Source: Lagopus muta (Eukaryota > Chordata > Aves > Galliformes > Phasianidae). Taken from it: a DNA stretch of 64,000 bases. The notes under the pieces were generated by a model. That model saw nothing but the letters and a program-made list of their open reading frames with translations, searched no databases and was not told the origin of the DNA. Positions 23,957 through 36,922 of the stretch are shown in pieces (the stretch's first letter is position 1; the number at the start of each line of letters is the position of its first letter). The position numbers were made by a program, and so were the translations under genes. Location of the stretch: the NCBI RefSeq assembly GCF_023343835.1, contig NC_064443.1, positions 17,247,501 through 17,311,500 on the forward strand, read 5' to 3'.

Positions 23957-26900
23957 AAGAAGGCTGTATTCTGTTCTTAATTAAACTTTCCCATCTGACA
24001 GAGAAAGCCCATTCATATCTGTGAATGTGAAGAGGGATCTGGCGTCATTTCAGACCAGGATGTCACAGGTCAGCATTAATCTGTGGCGGCTTTCTGGTTT
24101 GTTTATTTGATTTAGCCTTATTTAGCAAACGCCTCAGAAGATTTCTGAAATGGAATTAGGTCGTCTCAAGGAAGGTCCAAGTGAGCTGCCCAGGGAAATC
24201 CCTGGTTTTAGGCTGTGTTTCAGCTTATTCATGGCATAGGGATACAACCCCGATTCTCTGCTGCGTGCAGTTCTGCTGGGCACCAGTTCTGCCCAAGTCA
24301 TGTCCTGCTGCAGGGCCCAGTTCATGCTGAGCAAGGAATGCAAGTCATCTCCTTGTAGCTGTGTACAGTGTTAATGACAGAGAAGCAATGGCTGCTGAAA
24401 TGCGTAACGTTACCCATGACCCAAAAAGCTGTGCTTTTCAGGTGTGACAGGAGGGACAGCGAGACCAAGTGAACATTGCTTGCAGTGCCATTCTTCTGCA
24501 TGTTCATAATATCTGAAAGGAAACCTAAAACAGAAAATAAAATAGAACCAGTAATAACACTAAATATTAATGGCAGTAAGGTAGGAAAACAGGGAGCAGT
24601 TGGTTCAAAGAAGAGCTCTTTGCTCTGAGGCTAGACTGCCATGAGTTCCAGGGCTGCAATATGGGATATCATTTCCACTGACAGGTGCAGAGAAAACACC
24701 AATGTCTTCATTCTTACATCCTTGAGAAATATAAGTTGGCTTTCCTTGCAAGCCTGGCTTCCATTTCGCAGAAGCCAGATGTAACACTAGGAATAATTGC
24801 TTTAGCCTTTAGTTTTGAGTGGAGTTCCTTTCCTTCTTTTTCTCTGTCAAGCAAATAGAAACAGCACTTGTAGTAGTTTAATGTACACTACTATCAAAGA
24901 AGAAAAATTCAATAGAGGTGAAGATAACTTCACATCTGTCAGCAAAGAAAAATGTATTTTTGGTATAATCTATGCTAAACTTTTCTTTGCAGTTGTTGAG
25001 AAACACAAAAAAATCTATGGATTACACTCTTGGCTGGTAGTTGATGGCATTAGCCTTCAGTTTTTCCTTCTGTTGTCTTACTAACAACAGAAAAAATGAA
25101 CAAGGTAAGCTATTGTATCTGTAAAGGTAGAGCAGCAGAGTTCCCATGCACCTCATTTTACAATCTGCTTTGACATGAAGCAAGAAATGACTGAGCACAA
25201 CCTTTACTGCAATAATTGGATTTTTGCCATCAGGAAAAGCCTGTTACAATTGTGTCCTCTGAGAAATAATATACTCTTAGGCTTAGTTTTATAGAAAACA
25301 TTCTCTGTAACCCCAGAGAGCTAAAACTCCAATGAGAGAGATGTGAAATGCATGGCCTGGATCGTTATGCATCACTTCAGTACCTGTATTGGTCAACTGT
25401 GTTGGTTGGTTTACACCAGCTTCATCTGAAAATCATTTTGTGAGACACATCCTAAAAGCACAGACTATTTTTAGAGCAGTCTCCTTAGTCTTCCTCTTTT
25501 TGTTTTCATTTTCATGCTTCAACTCATGCTGTTTCACTGGTGAATTTGCTGTCAGTGTGGAACTTCTTCACAACACCATTTCAGCCTGAAAGCAATGGAG
25601 GAGAATCAGCAGAGACAACTGCAGAGCAGTCCTTTCTCAAAGGAGAGTGGTCCCAGCAAGTTCTGCTGGATGCCAAAGGCATCCATACCTCCAGCAGCTG
25701 TGCCAAGTGCACCAGTGGGGACAGAGCTGCTGCTGGAAGGCATTATGTTCAAGTAATAGTGCCAGAAGAAAAAACCTGAGATGGATCCCAAATGCCAACA
25801 GGAACTTTGCATCTGAGCATCACTGCTGACAAACCTGGTGAGGCCAACCATTCATCTCTCAGTGTGTGCAACACGTTGTCTCTTCAGTGTCACTGGGATT
25901 AAATAGTGCATGGGGAATAACTGTGTTTGAGAAAACTACAACCATAAAATTATACCTTAAAAGATACATTCACTGTGTTTCCCCAAAGTAAGGTTTCTGC
26001 AGACTGTCAGCTCTCTGAACTCCTCAGCTATCTATTGGCGTGTATCTAATGATACACGTATCACATTCACACCTCTTCCCTTTGGAGCTCCCACTGGTAT
26101 TAATGGCAACAGGATCAGGCCTTGAATTATTAACAGCACAAGATAATAGGAACTTGTTTTATTTAAATACAACCACTGTGAGTTTGGAAGAGTGTGGTAG
26201 TAACGAGCCATTTTGAGTAGAGGGAGATGCATATTAAGCCAAATTGCCTTGTACTCAAAACCAATTTGAATTTATTTCAGACTTTGTATAACCTTCTTCT
26301 CAGTGCTATACAAATGTCTTGATAGACTCATTAAAATCTGGAAAATGGGAAAGAGAATTGTAAGCTCGGAGACTCATGAAAGAGCTGAAATAAAAGCCCA
26401 TAACTGAAGTGTGAAGTTACAGAGCAGATCACAGAGAGTTTTAAGTTTCAATTTCTTTCACTCTGTGGGCTTAACACGTACTAACTGTTACTGTACCATT
26501 TTTATGTAGTGAAACATACACGTTACAACCCATTTCCTCACCATTCTTTTCACAGCGCGCTCTACTTGCATGGCTGATGGTGAAGACCCTCACCGTGCCA
26601 TTGATAGAACAAAGGACCACATAGCAGTAAATCTCTGTGAAGTATTGACTCTTGCATGCTCCTCTCAATTTGTTACCTTAAAGACCCAGTGTGGAGGAAT
26701 CCTTTATGAGGTGGACACCCACCTCTTCCTCCTGCACCTCCAAATGGGCAGTACCAGCACTTCACTGACCGCTGCATGACCAAACACTAATTGTTTTCTC
26801 ACATCTGCTGTACCACTGAGGTTAAAACTGGGCTCTGATCATTAAGGATACCTTGAAATGTGCCTTGTATTCCAATGAAAAATTTTCAGCTGAAACTCCT

Positions 26901-27793
26901 TTTTACACCCCAATTTGATAGGAAAAAAATGAGGCTTTCCTTATCACGATTGTACAGTATGAAACAAATTGCTTCACATTATGATTCCCTCCACTTTAAA
27001 TTGTCCCATTGTTTAGACTGGAGATGGCTGACAGTTTCTTCATTTATCTTTTGTAGTCTAACACTGCAGTGGAAATATTCAAGGCATTAGGCTGGTGCTG
27101 ATTTGTCAGCCTTGACCTTCCGCCACATTAGCTCATTGCAAACCTGACACTCTTCATTTCTCAGCTGTAGATTCTTTTCTGAGTCAAGATTAGCCACCAC
27201 TGTTTATGTGAAAGATATATGGACACGTATCAAAAGCTGACATATAGTGTTTTCTTTTTCATACCGGAACCTTTATTCACCAACTTGTGTTCTACCACAG
27301 AAATACATCTTACTGTTCACAGCTCATAACAAAATTTAATTACTATTTGTTTTATCTCTGATTTATGTTATAGACTTTGTCTGCCTTAATAAGAGCTGTT
27401 ACACAACAGACCAGCCTATGCTTGAAATTAACAGTGAGTTCATGCTATTCAGTGATCAGAATCAGCCTATGTGGGGTTTGATGGTGGTTTCCTCTAAAAA
27501 ATGGGGTTGGTCAACTTTAAATTCAGACTTGGTTTTAGGAGAGAATCGCGATTGTTGGAGGCGAAGTATTAGCTAAAGCTAATGCTAGGGTGTAAGCACT
27601 TCTGTGAGTGCTGGAAATTTATCTGATATTCAATTTAAATTCAGTAAATCTGAAAGCTACTGCTAGAAAAGAAAGTTTTAGGTGGTTTGTGCAAAACCAA
27701 AGTATCAATCTTTGTAACAATCAGCTGTCTAGACTTCTGTAAGCAAATGCCATGAGCTGAACTAGAACTTTTCCACAGAATTTCCCCTTGTTG

Positions 27794-27841
27794 TTTCTGA
27801 AGGTCTTTTCCAATCTAGATGATATTGTGATTCTATGATTT
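27794..27841 (+). mobile_element. CR1 LINE, truncated 3' end
   Basis: GAAGGTCTTTTCCAATCTAGATGA followed by TTGTGATTCTATGATT in outline (split by small changes) is a CR1 tail ending in the diagnostic GATTCTATGA. Fewer than 50 bases are recognisable. The upstream sequence is unique. Confidence 0.85.
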
Positions 27842-30800
27842 CAGCAGCATTACGTAATGCTGAAGTTAAAGTTGTTGGTTTTACTTTCCTTGAGTGACAG
27901 TGACAATATTATTTGATTCATAGTGTATGGACTAAAGGTAAAACTATATGATCGTTTATTAAAAATTACTTTTGGAATTAGTGTGTATAATTGATTGTGA
28001 GCCAGGAATAACTTTTAGAATGGAGCCAGGATCTCCTGCTTGACAGCTGGGTTGAGTGATGAGCGTAAGGGGTTACAACCTTTTCTAATTGAGACTCCTA
28101 CAAACAGGATGTGAACATGTTTTGGTCTGTTCATGCTATTGCTGTTCTTAGGCACTGCTGGTTGCCATCTAGAAACCCACTAGCATTGTGATATCTTGTT
28201 TAGATAACATCTTTTGTAGAAAATAATAAAAGAAAGTTACTGGGATGATCAGGAAAGATTTGGGTGAGTCAGGAAATGATTGCAGTCTACAGAAGCCTAA
28301 AATCCTATTGACTTTCAGATGCCAGAAAGGCCTGCTCGTGTCTGCAAAATGAGTTTCTCATGGCTCTGCACTGACTGATGATAACGTGTTGATCCTTATC
28401 CAGCGTGAGCTATCTACATCATCTTCCTCGACCGCTAAGCTCTCAGAGCAAACACTGCAACTGAGGGACAAAAGTAAGGTTTTCAGGCTTGTTTTGGGAA
28501 GAATCTTTCTCATCCACCACTGCAAGGTGTAGAGGAGATCGGGCTCACCAACAAGTGTCCTCATCCTGCTCTGGAGCACAAGAAAACCATGATTATCTGC
28601 CAGCCATTCGTTTACCTGTAGTGGGAGGTAAAGATGGTAATTTCCCTCAAGAATATTTCACATCTTTTCTCTAACTCAAAATAACATATTAATCTCTGTT
28701 ACCATTTTAATCCATGGAAAACAGAGATGAGGGGATGCAACACTTTACTCATTTCCCGTTCTCCAGTAACTGTAATTTACATTGAGCAGTAAATTGCCAG
28801 ACAATTGAAAATAGCACAAAGTAAATGCTTCCTAAAATGCTTTAATATGAGAGCTAGTAGCTGTAATGTATGTTTCCTGTTAACTCGGTTCACTCTAAAG
28901 TGATAGTTAATTGGATAAGGAAGGTATGTATTCAAATATGCCTAAACTTAATAAACCTGTCTGGAGAGAAGGACAGTATTAGTGGAAAGCCACAAACAGA
29001 CCTTTTAGCTTGTTTGTGCAGTAAGCTCCATAAGCATCTTTGCTAACCATAAAACCTGTGTGATTTAGGTGCCATTATTCTTTTTGACAACGTGCAGACA
29101 AATTCTAGTAGTAGTGGAAAGCCTAAAAATTTTAAGTTTACTTAATAAAACCTATTAAAATGGGTGGCATGAAAACTGAATTATTTCAGCTGGAATATAT
29201 ACACCGGGGAAAAGCAAGATCTTGAATATTCACATTACAGCTCATTGAAAAGGCAATGGGCTATGCAACAAGATTGACAACAAAGGGAAAAATGATGAGG
29301 AAAATTGCCTTACTTATCTGCTAGAGTGCTCTTGACTGCCAACTGTAATTTTATGGTTCATTATATAAAAAAATACCATTAATGTTAGTACTTGTGTATC
29401 ATAATCATACAAAGAAGGGAAAAAGTTCATTGAAATGTGCTCCATTTTTAATCAAGACACTATAATTGTGTGTTTTTCAGGCACCATCAATTTCCATCAA
29501 TTTTACTGCTGCAAAAATAATGTGCTGCTATAGTTCTTCCAAAGGTCAATTTCTGCATGAGGTATATCGATTGCAGGGATGTAAACTGTAAATAAACAGC
29601 TGCATAATTTATCTTCTTTGATATTACTTGATTCATCATGAGCTTTAAGTTGACCAGCAAAGAAAATGGAATCACTGCCTTGAAATTTCATGGTGCATCA
29701 GATAACTTAGAAATGATAGGGACTTAGGTTATATAAATGTTGCTATATAGAATGTCAGGCAACAGCCAACATTAGCAATGCAGAGCCAATATTACACAGC
29801 AAATATATCTGTTGACCTATTTGTGTGCTTTTACTAGTTTTGCAAATCCCAGAATGGCTCGAGTTGTCTGAAGTACTGGCAGGTTCTCACTGCAATGTGT
29901 GCTGTGCACTGAGTGTTATTTGGTGTCACCCCAAAACTGCGGCCACCTGAAAATTCAGTTCCTTGCACCTATGGGGTAACAGTGGGGCTATTAGGCCACG
30001 TATTTTGTTGCTTTTTGTTTTGTCTGGTTGGTTGGTTGGCTTTTAAAGGAGACAGTGTTGATACAGAGAAATTTGGAGCATGCAGATAGTTTCGTGAGAA
30101 CAAGTTTTCAGCATTAATAATGCTTGTGTTATTTCAGTACAGTGTCAAGGACCAAGCGTACTCAGAGGAGATTCTGTGCCCCAAGGACTTCCTTCTCAAG
30201 AACACGGAGATGATTCCCAGATGATATTTTCCCTGCTATGGGCTGTTCAAGCTGTCTTTATTCCATAGCTCTGTGATAGATAGGCCTTGAGAAATTGCTG
30301 CACTTTTCTCTTGGGAGCACACTCTGAGTTTTCAAGCCTGGGTGTGTCAATTTCTGCTTAGACTTCACAATTGGCCACTGGAGAACAAAGGGTCCATGGC
30401 AGATATCTTAGCACAGACTCTAAAGTCTGTATTTTGTCTACTGGGACAGAGTTCTGAAGAGTGGTCTGTCCCCTTGGTTAAAGCAAGGAAGGCAGCGTTA
30501 AGTTTCTTAGCCTCTCTCTCAGACTACTTCAGTCACAGCTTATTTGCATCACCTGGAAGAGGCAGCAGTAGACACTACAGCCACAAAGAAAATAATTTTC
30601 TCCCTATTATCTGTCTTTAACAAAAATCCCAGTAAGCTGGGTAACTTACGTTAGTGCAAAGGGGTCATCAAGCCAGCATTGCTGGATCAGTACATTTGTG
30701 TAGTATGTCATCTGTACTGGTGTAAGACACTGTTAGAATTGCATTGCTTTGATGACATATTACTTGAACAAATAAGATCAGCTGTCAAGAACCCATTGCA

Positions 30801-30949
30801 GTGTCTGAGGCACGCAATGTTTTGCTGGGGGAAAAGGTTCATTTTATTCCTGAAAAAACTCATTATTCAATATGGAGAACTGAAGGAAAGTCAGGCTGAA
30901 GCTGAGAGGCTTTATGGAGGCAGACAAGCCCCCCTGAAATCCCACTGCT
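27842..30949. other. Non-coding stretch, unique sequence
   Basis: No element recognised. A minus-strand frame at 28358-28579 ends in an acidic stretch (AVEEDDVD) and was looked at as a possible exon. It has no recognisable family and no convincing splice context. Overlapping frames at 29487-29691 are in AT-rich DNA and judged chance. TTGG microrepeats occur near 30025. Confidence 0.5.
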
Positions 30950-31126
30950 TAGCCAGGGTGATAGGGCCCGGGGCACTGGGAGCAGTCTCTGTCCCTGGAG
31001 GTGCTCCAGAACTGATGTGGCACTTAGGGGGACCTGGCCAGTGGGCATGGGGGGGATGGGCTGGGGCTGGACTTCAGGATCTCAGTGCTCTTTGCCAACC
31101 TTAATGATTCCATGATTCTGTGACCT
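30950..31126 (+). mobile_element. CR1 LINE, truncated 3' end with G-quadruplex motif
   Basis: From about 30950 the sequence reads like the CR1 3' untranslated region (GTCCCTGGAGGTGCTCCAGAAC-type block, then GTGGCACTTAGGGGGACCTGG in outline). It ends with GCTGGACTTCAGGATCTCAG, CCAACCTTAATGATTCCATG and ATTCTGTGAC. At roughly 175 bases it is the longest CR1 copy here on the + strand. A 141-codon frame starting at 30679 runs into this element and is not a gene. Confidence 0.9.
31043..31066 (+). other. Predicted G-quadruplex motif
   Basis: Four G runs of 3, 7, 3 and 4 bases are separated by loops of 3, 2 and 2 bases, which satisfies the standard G3+N1-7 pattern. It lies inside the CR1 tail. Folding is a prediction from the pattern only. 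Confidence 0.6.
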
Positions 31127-31656
31127 CCTGCAGCTCAGTGGTAGGCCTGAATTAGCTGAAATAATGCACACATTTATGCCTATTGGGGGATAAATGTCAC
31201 CACAGACCTTCACAGTGTCCCATCCAGCAGCAGATGCTGAGCAGCAGTGCAGGACAGCATCTTCCTTTTCCTGACCCAGCAGAAGGGAATGTCTGGAATA
31301 ATGCCTTGCAAATCTCACCATGAAAGCATGTCATTATTCCCAGTGTATGATTAGTCTTTCATGCTTTCCTTGTTATAAATACGTAACACATGCTACAGCA
31401 CAGAATGTGATAATGTATTCTAATGCGATCTTTAATGCTGATATTTAAAAACCTGTTCCTGAATAGCACAATTTAAGTTTCACATGAATGTACAGCTACC
31501 GTTTTTTCCAGTTTTAAAGCACAAAGTCTTTCAGGCAAAAGGTAGGCATTATGTCAATCCGCTTTTACTCCTTTCTTCCTATCAGTTACGTGCAGTTAAA
31601 CATTTTCTTCACCTTCGAGGGGTAAAATGAATTATTCTAAAACAATACACACTGCA

Positions 31657-31679
31657 GTGTGTGTGTTTGTGTGTGTGTT
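31657..31679. repeat. (GT)n microsatellite
   Basis: GT repeats with one TTT interruption. Short and imperfect. Confidence 0.85.
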
Positions 31680-32944
31680 GGTGAGTCAAAATGCAAACAT
31701 CGAGAGAAGACATTCTCATTTGTTTCCATCCCAGTTTTAAGTGATATTTTAGGAAGCAATCATAATAAAGAGAGCTGAAGGAGCTGAAGGAATTATTTCT
31801 CAGTTAGACAGCAGCCTGCTGTTATCTCTAATCTAAGAGGCACTGGATAGAGGTCATCGTTTGATCAATGAGGTGAGTTTCATTTTATGATGCTGAAAAC
31901 AGACAGAGAATGGTACAATCAAGTGCTTTCAAAAAGAAAACAGAAGCAGTAAGAGAGTGATGGCAGAACCATAACAAAAATAAACAGGTTTATTGCTATA
32001 TTAAGCCTGTTTTACAAGGACTCTGTAGTGCAGAAAGAGGATGTCACCCAACTGTAGCCCCCCAAATAGACACAGGATTTATAAACATGTTAACTGCCCA
32101 CGACTGTCCTGTGAACAAATGGGGTTAATGCGGTGCACTGCTACATTCAAAGATTATCTCTCATAAAGGAGAAGCAATTGAGTTTCCACATTGAAGCAGT
32201 AATGCAATGCGACTTTCAGGAGTCCCCACACAGCAGTGCTGGCAGCATGGGCAATTCCTTGCTGTCCAATGTGCAGTGGGTGCTTTTTGCCCTCTCCAGC
32301 TTTTGCAGGTGCTCAGTGTGCAATGCAAACTGGCCAGGTTTTACTTGCAGCACTGTCTGAAATGGATTGCAAGGCCTGAGTTAATCGTTTCCTATTGAGG
32401 TTTTATAGCTCATTCGGAATATTGAGCACAGGCATGTTGTCATGGTAATTGAGCAATTATTTCTTGTTTAAATCTAGACCATATCATAGATGAGCCTTAA
32501 ACCAGCATCTGCTCTTCCATTGAAGAGCAGTAAAAGGGAGAGTGCATTCCTCGTGCTTCTGATGTCCTGATTACAAGCGGCTGTCCAGTAAGAAGTTAAA
32601 AATATTTCCCCACAAAATACTGAATTTCACAATAAAAACAATTGATTACATCTATTTGAAATGATCCATCGTGGAGCATCATGGAGAAAGATAACTTTTG
32701 GCAGAGGAAGCGAGGCGACCAATATTGATAAAAGCAAGTAGATGTGCAGGATGAAAAGACTGCTCATATATAGAGAAGGATAAAGGGATTTGACAAACGC
32801 ATGTACCAGAAAAATGGACAACCACGTATCTGTCACAGTATCAGGAAATTGTATGTTTCTGACTGTCTGACTACTACTGTTGTCTCAGTTGTAAAAGAAA
32901 GTTGGACTGGAAGAGTTCCTTGATTAAGGTAGTAAGAGGGAGAT

Positions 32945-32995
32945 TTTTCATATATATATATATGAAAATATATATATATATATATTTTTTTTTTT
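32945..32995. repeat. (TA)n repeat with perfect 24-bp palindrome, followed by T run
   Basis: The first 24 bases (32945-32968: TTTTCA, TA repeats, TGAAAA) are identical to their own reverse complement. A further TA run to about 32985 and a T run to 32995 follow. The structure could extrude a cruciform and is prone to length change. Confidence 0.9.
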
Positions 32996-33751
32996 CCAGA
33001 GGAAAACCTTACATTCTATCTGAGCAATCAGTGGGAAGTTAAAGAGCATCTGCTGTCAGCGCAGATTAATCTGAAATTCCTTCACCTCTTCAGATCCATG
33101 TGCATCAAATATTAGTTTGCATCAAAAATTGGAACAGTGACTCAAAGATCTCAGGAGTTCATAAAACTACAAGAGCGAATCAAGGAAAATGCCTCCCATT
33201 TCTATGGCCTGCAGACTTCAAAACCTGTAATCGTGCTGGAAGTCTTTGATCTCAACATTACTCTTCTGTCGACTTTGAAGTCGAAAGCATGGGGTTATTG
33301 CACTGGGATCCTGATGTGTCAAGTGTTAATTCCCCGTAGCCACATTCAAGGCACACTGTATTAGCTATTGACCACTGAGTGCTAAAGGGTGTAACCACAT
33401 GTAGAGTTTTCTTCCTGCTCAGGGTTTCACACATCAGTATTTTCGGTGCAAAGTTTGTTACTAACAGAGAGGTCACTGCAGACCACTGATGCACAGGGCC
33501 TCAGGAATGTGTTTTCTGGGAGAAATGAGCAGTTATATATTTTTAATAATTGTTACAGCTGAGCAGGAGTTAAAACGATGTCAAAAAATAACCTGAATAG
33601 TAGCAAATGTTGTTTTTGGAACCTAGGAGGGAGCCCAAGGAAGACGAGGGATGGGAAGAGGCTGGCACATAGGGAGCTGTGCCTGCTGACCCCTGGCATG
33701 AGACCTTACTGCTGCAGGTTGGTACCAACATCTCCTTCATGCAGCAGATGC

Positions 33752-33793
33752 AAAAGAGAAAAATGTGAAGTGATTCACTTATATGGCTTGTAA
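33752..33793 (+). mobile_element. Possible trace of a LINE ORF2 (post-catalytic motif)
   Basis: The frame reads KREKCEVIHLYGL before a stop at 33791-33793. CR1/L3-type LINE polymerases carry a conserved 'KC.V.HLG' motif downstream of the catalytic YxDD box, and KCEVIHL fits it well. The flanking 60 codons on either side show no further convincing similarity, so this may be a very old fragment or a coincidence. Confidence 0.3.
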
Positions 33794-36000
33794 AATATTT
33801 GTGTGCTGTGTTTGAGGAGAATCAATCTCTGGAGAGTGTGAGGTTTCTCCAGCTCAGTCAAATTAGGTTGGAAGTAAGAGCTGATTGGGGTGAAATGGTA
33901 CTGAGCTCTGATCACCAGAGGGATGAGTCCACAGCAGGACTGAGCCACGAGGTCCTTAGCCAGAACCTGCAGCTTTTGACTCCACTGGATGCAAACTGTT
34001 TCGATCTTTCAGTAGGTTTGATCTTCAGTGACTTGCCTTAAGTGTTACGTTAAAATGAGGTTAAATAATGTCAGCACCAAAATGGTTTTTTCTTTTTATT
34101 TCTAGCATTGTTTTCAGCATGTGGCACAGAAATTCTTGCTTTGTTCCTCCACAGATCCCCATCGCTCCACAGCATTGCTCCTAACTTTTATCGTTGCTGC
34201 AATGAAGTATCCCTGGAGTTCTGCAATGGTTCCTACGTGGCTGAAGTGGCTTTCTTATTTCAACCTCTTGAGCATCGATTGTTGAGTAATTTCCTCATCA
34301 TTAAAAGCTCATCAAGGACAAGGTCTGAAATTACAAACACATAATGATAAAGCAGAATCAGCATAGGTTGTGGCACTAAGCGACTAAGCAGTATCTACCT
34401 GGTCATCATTAATCTTTCATAGTGTAGCAGGGGTGGTGTGTAGGGAGCAGGACTCCTCTGGGCTGGTACAGGCCCTCACCAGGTCAGTACACAGGACATC
34501 AGCTCCCTGCCCATGGCTGTAGTGACACAGACCCAGATTTAATTTGAAGTTAAAACGCTTTATTAAGACTCTAAGTGAGCCTTTAGGCAAATTCACAAAT
34601 GGCTGTTGTGAAGAAGGTCTCTAAAAATGGACTTTTAACAGAGTTAAATTGAGAAATGTCTTATGGAACGTTGTCAGCTGTTTCTGACAATAACATCTTT
34701 ACCTAGGGAGCAAGGCATTCGTGGCAATGTCAATAAAGAACAGCTCTGACAGCAGCTTTGAGTATCAGCATAGATGCAGAATGCTGACTATTACTTGTGT
34801 TATCAATTGGTAACACCTTCCAAAAGCAAGATGTCTCTGTAGAAAGCTGAGGCTTTTATGAGCATCGTCATTTCCTGTCAGGTTTGACATGGTTGAGTCT
34901 GAATAAGTTTGAGGTTTTTGCTGTTTAAGTTTGTGATAACAGGAGCGAGCATCTTCTGAGGAATGGGTGCTGAAAAATGTGCTCTGTTCAAATAGAAATG
35001 TTTTCATTCTGCTGTTTCTTCTGAGTTTTGAGATCTGTAGATGACAAACCTTAAGTAACGGAGTGATTCTGCACATTTTTTGGCACTAAAACAGTGCACA
35101 TTCAGCTCATACAGAGACAGAGACTTATTACAACGCTAAATATCTTTCTCTTTTAAAGCTCTGGAGTTCAGAAGCTCTGTGCAGTCACCATGGCTGTCAG
35201 ATGCCCCAAGGGCACCAGCAGAAAGGAACGAGGGCGGCGAGAGTGCAGGCAGCTGCGAGCACAATGCAATGCCATGCTGGTAGGAAACAATATTTAATTT
35301 TCCACACCATGAACAAAAATTCTCTGTATTCTGAATTTAATGTACATCAGTATATATTTCTACTGTGTTATTTCAGATACACGGTCTGTTGATGCATGCA
35401 CAAAGACTTAAAGAAATTTTTTTTTACTATTTCAGCTTTCTCAGTGTTTGATGATGAGCGAAATGTTGTAAGAGGACATATAATAGATTGTATGTCACAG
35501 ATCACCACTGGGTTATGTATGCCTCCAGTGGCAGAGGACAACAGTCTTGAGCTGCAGGGAATCATCATCACCAAATAATGGTTACTGTTTCCCTAATCAG
35601 ATGCTTGCTGGAGCAAGGAGCTGGTCTCCATATTTATCTGACAAAAAGAGAAGTCTGGCCAGGGTATTCAATAGGGCCTTTGAGCCTGTGGGCTTTATTC
35701 AGCCTTCATCCTGCTGGCTCTGCCCTTTCCCATCCCAGGTCCAACAGCTGGCAATGAGTGTTTCCAGAATGATCACCAACTCGAGTGGTGGTTTCTCCCA
35801 CTTGCCATGCAGGGCTGATCACAGCAGGTGGGCTGTAGGCTGCAGTCCTTGAGCCACCTCCTATGGGCACACCGACCATCCAGTGGGACCCACTGTTGTG
35901 CCTCCCTGTATCAGCACCCCAAGCAAAACGCAGATGGAAAGGAGCCAGGAGCTCCTTTCATCGTGGGTCTCTCTGAATATTTACGTCTGAGATATAAATC

Positions 36001-36260
36001 AGGCTAAACACATCACTCAGTGTAATAGGTTCCTGTAATTAAACGGGAGCTTTATTGAATAAATTACCATGGTGGTAATTATGTGCGTAATACTCTTGCT
36101 GTATCTCCAGCAATTCCACTGAACTTTATTGCAGGTAAAGCAATGCCTTTGTCTATTTTCATAATGCTTGAAATGCTAATAGTGAGTTGTCCAAGAGTCC
36201 TTAAAAATGTTGCTGTGATTAGTGTTAGTGCAATATTGACACAACTTTATTCTTAATGTT
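36001..36260. promoter_or_regulatory. Candidate conserved non-coding block
   Basis: Two TAATTA homeodomain cores at 36036-36041 and 36076-36081 lie 40 bases apart in complex, repeat-free AT-rich sequence, with several ATTGCA/AGCAAT-type cores beyond. The texture resembles vertebrate developmental enhancers. No conservation data are available here. Confidence 0.28.
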
Positions 36261-36899
36261 TTCTGCATAAGCACAGTACAGTGGCACCCTCTGTTAGCTT
36301 TGGGAACACAAATTTGCCTCTATGAGGAATGGGGCTTGGTATATGCAAGAAACACAGGTAATGTAGTAGGAAAATATTGATTTACTCTATGATGTCCCCA
36401 GATTGATTTTTCTTGATAGAATGGAGAAACAGACATTATCTGCTTCCAATCAGAAAGAGCCTCTATGGAGATGGTTGCAGAATTAGCATATAGCTGAGGA
36501 TAACTTGATAGTGTTGGCCTTACATTTTGTACATTAATCGATAGTTAATAAGTTCACAATTTTTCCTTTCCAATTGCTGAGTTATTTATATAAGCACACA
36601 GGTACAAGCACTCACTTGTTAGATGGTTACGTTAAATTCCAACAGAGTTGTATTTTTATTTACTGCTTTCTCCAACATAGTCACACCTCCCCAAACTCTA
36701 CAGAGCTGCATTGATTCCTGCAGTATCATCTCCTAGTTTGTTGAGCGTGAATGGTGACAGATTGTCCCTCTACACCTCAGGAAACCCTTGGAGATACTAG
36801 AAAGTAGTCTGAAATTGGCTATGGCTTCATTAAGCTACCGCCACATCTGGGAAATAATACAAGGTGGTTGGGAATTTCTTGCCATTTTTTTACAACTGG

Positions 36900-36922
36900 A
36901 AAAAAAAAAACAAAAAAAAAAC
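36900..36922. repeat. Poly(A) tract with one interruption
   Basis: Eleven A, one C, then about eleven A. Simple low-complexity sequence. Confidence 0.9.

Larger units (their letters stand above)
21285..27790. other. Non-coding stretch with CTCF-like site and 12-mer repeats
   Basis: Holds the CTCF-like core at 22584-22597, CNE-like texture at 22880-23060, and two copies of CCCATCAATAGG at 23776-23787 and 23945-23956. The frames at 25540-25851 and 22054-22365 were examined and show no domain. No RNA gene or mobile element was recognised. Confidence 0.5.
31127..36000. other. Non-coding stretch with GT and TA repeats
   Basis: A GT-rich microsatellite lies at 31657-31679 and a TA repeat at 32949-32985. 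A possible LINE trace at 33752-33793 is listed separately. Open frames at 33137-33364, 33799-34041, 34765-35076 and 35547-35852 were examined without finding a known domain. No gene is supported. Confidence 0.5.

Noticed and set aside
28358..28579. Minus-strand frame ending in an acidic stretch
   Set aside because: Looked exon-like in composition, but no family is recognised and the plus strand is also partly open.
30679..31104. 141-codon plus-strand open frame
   Set aside because: Its last third is CR1 3' tail and the first part has no recognisable similarity.
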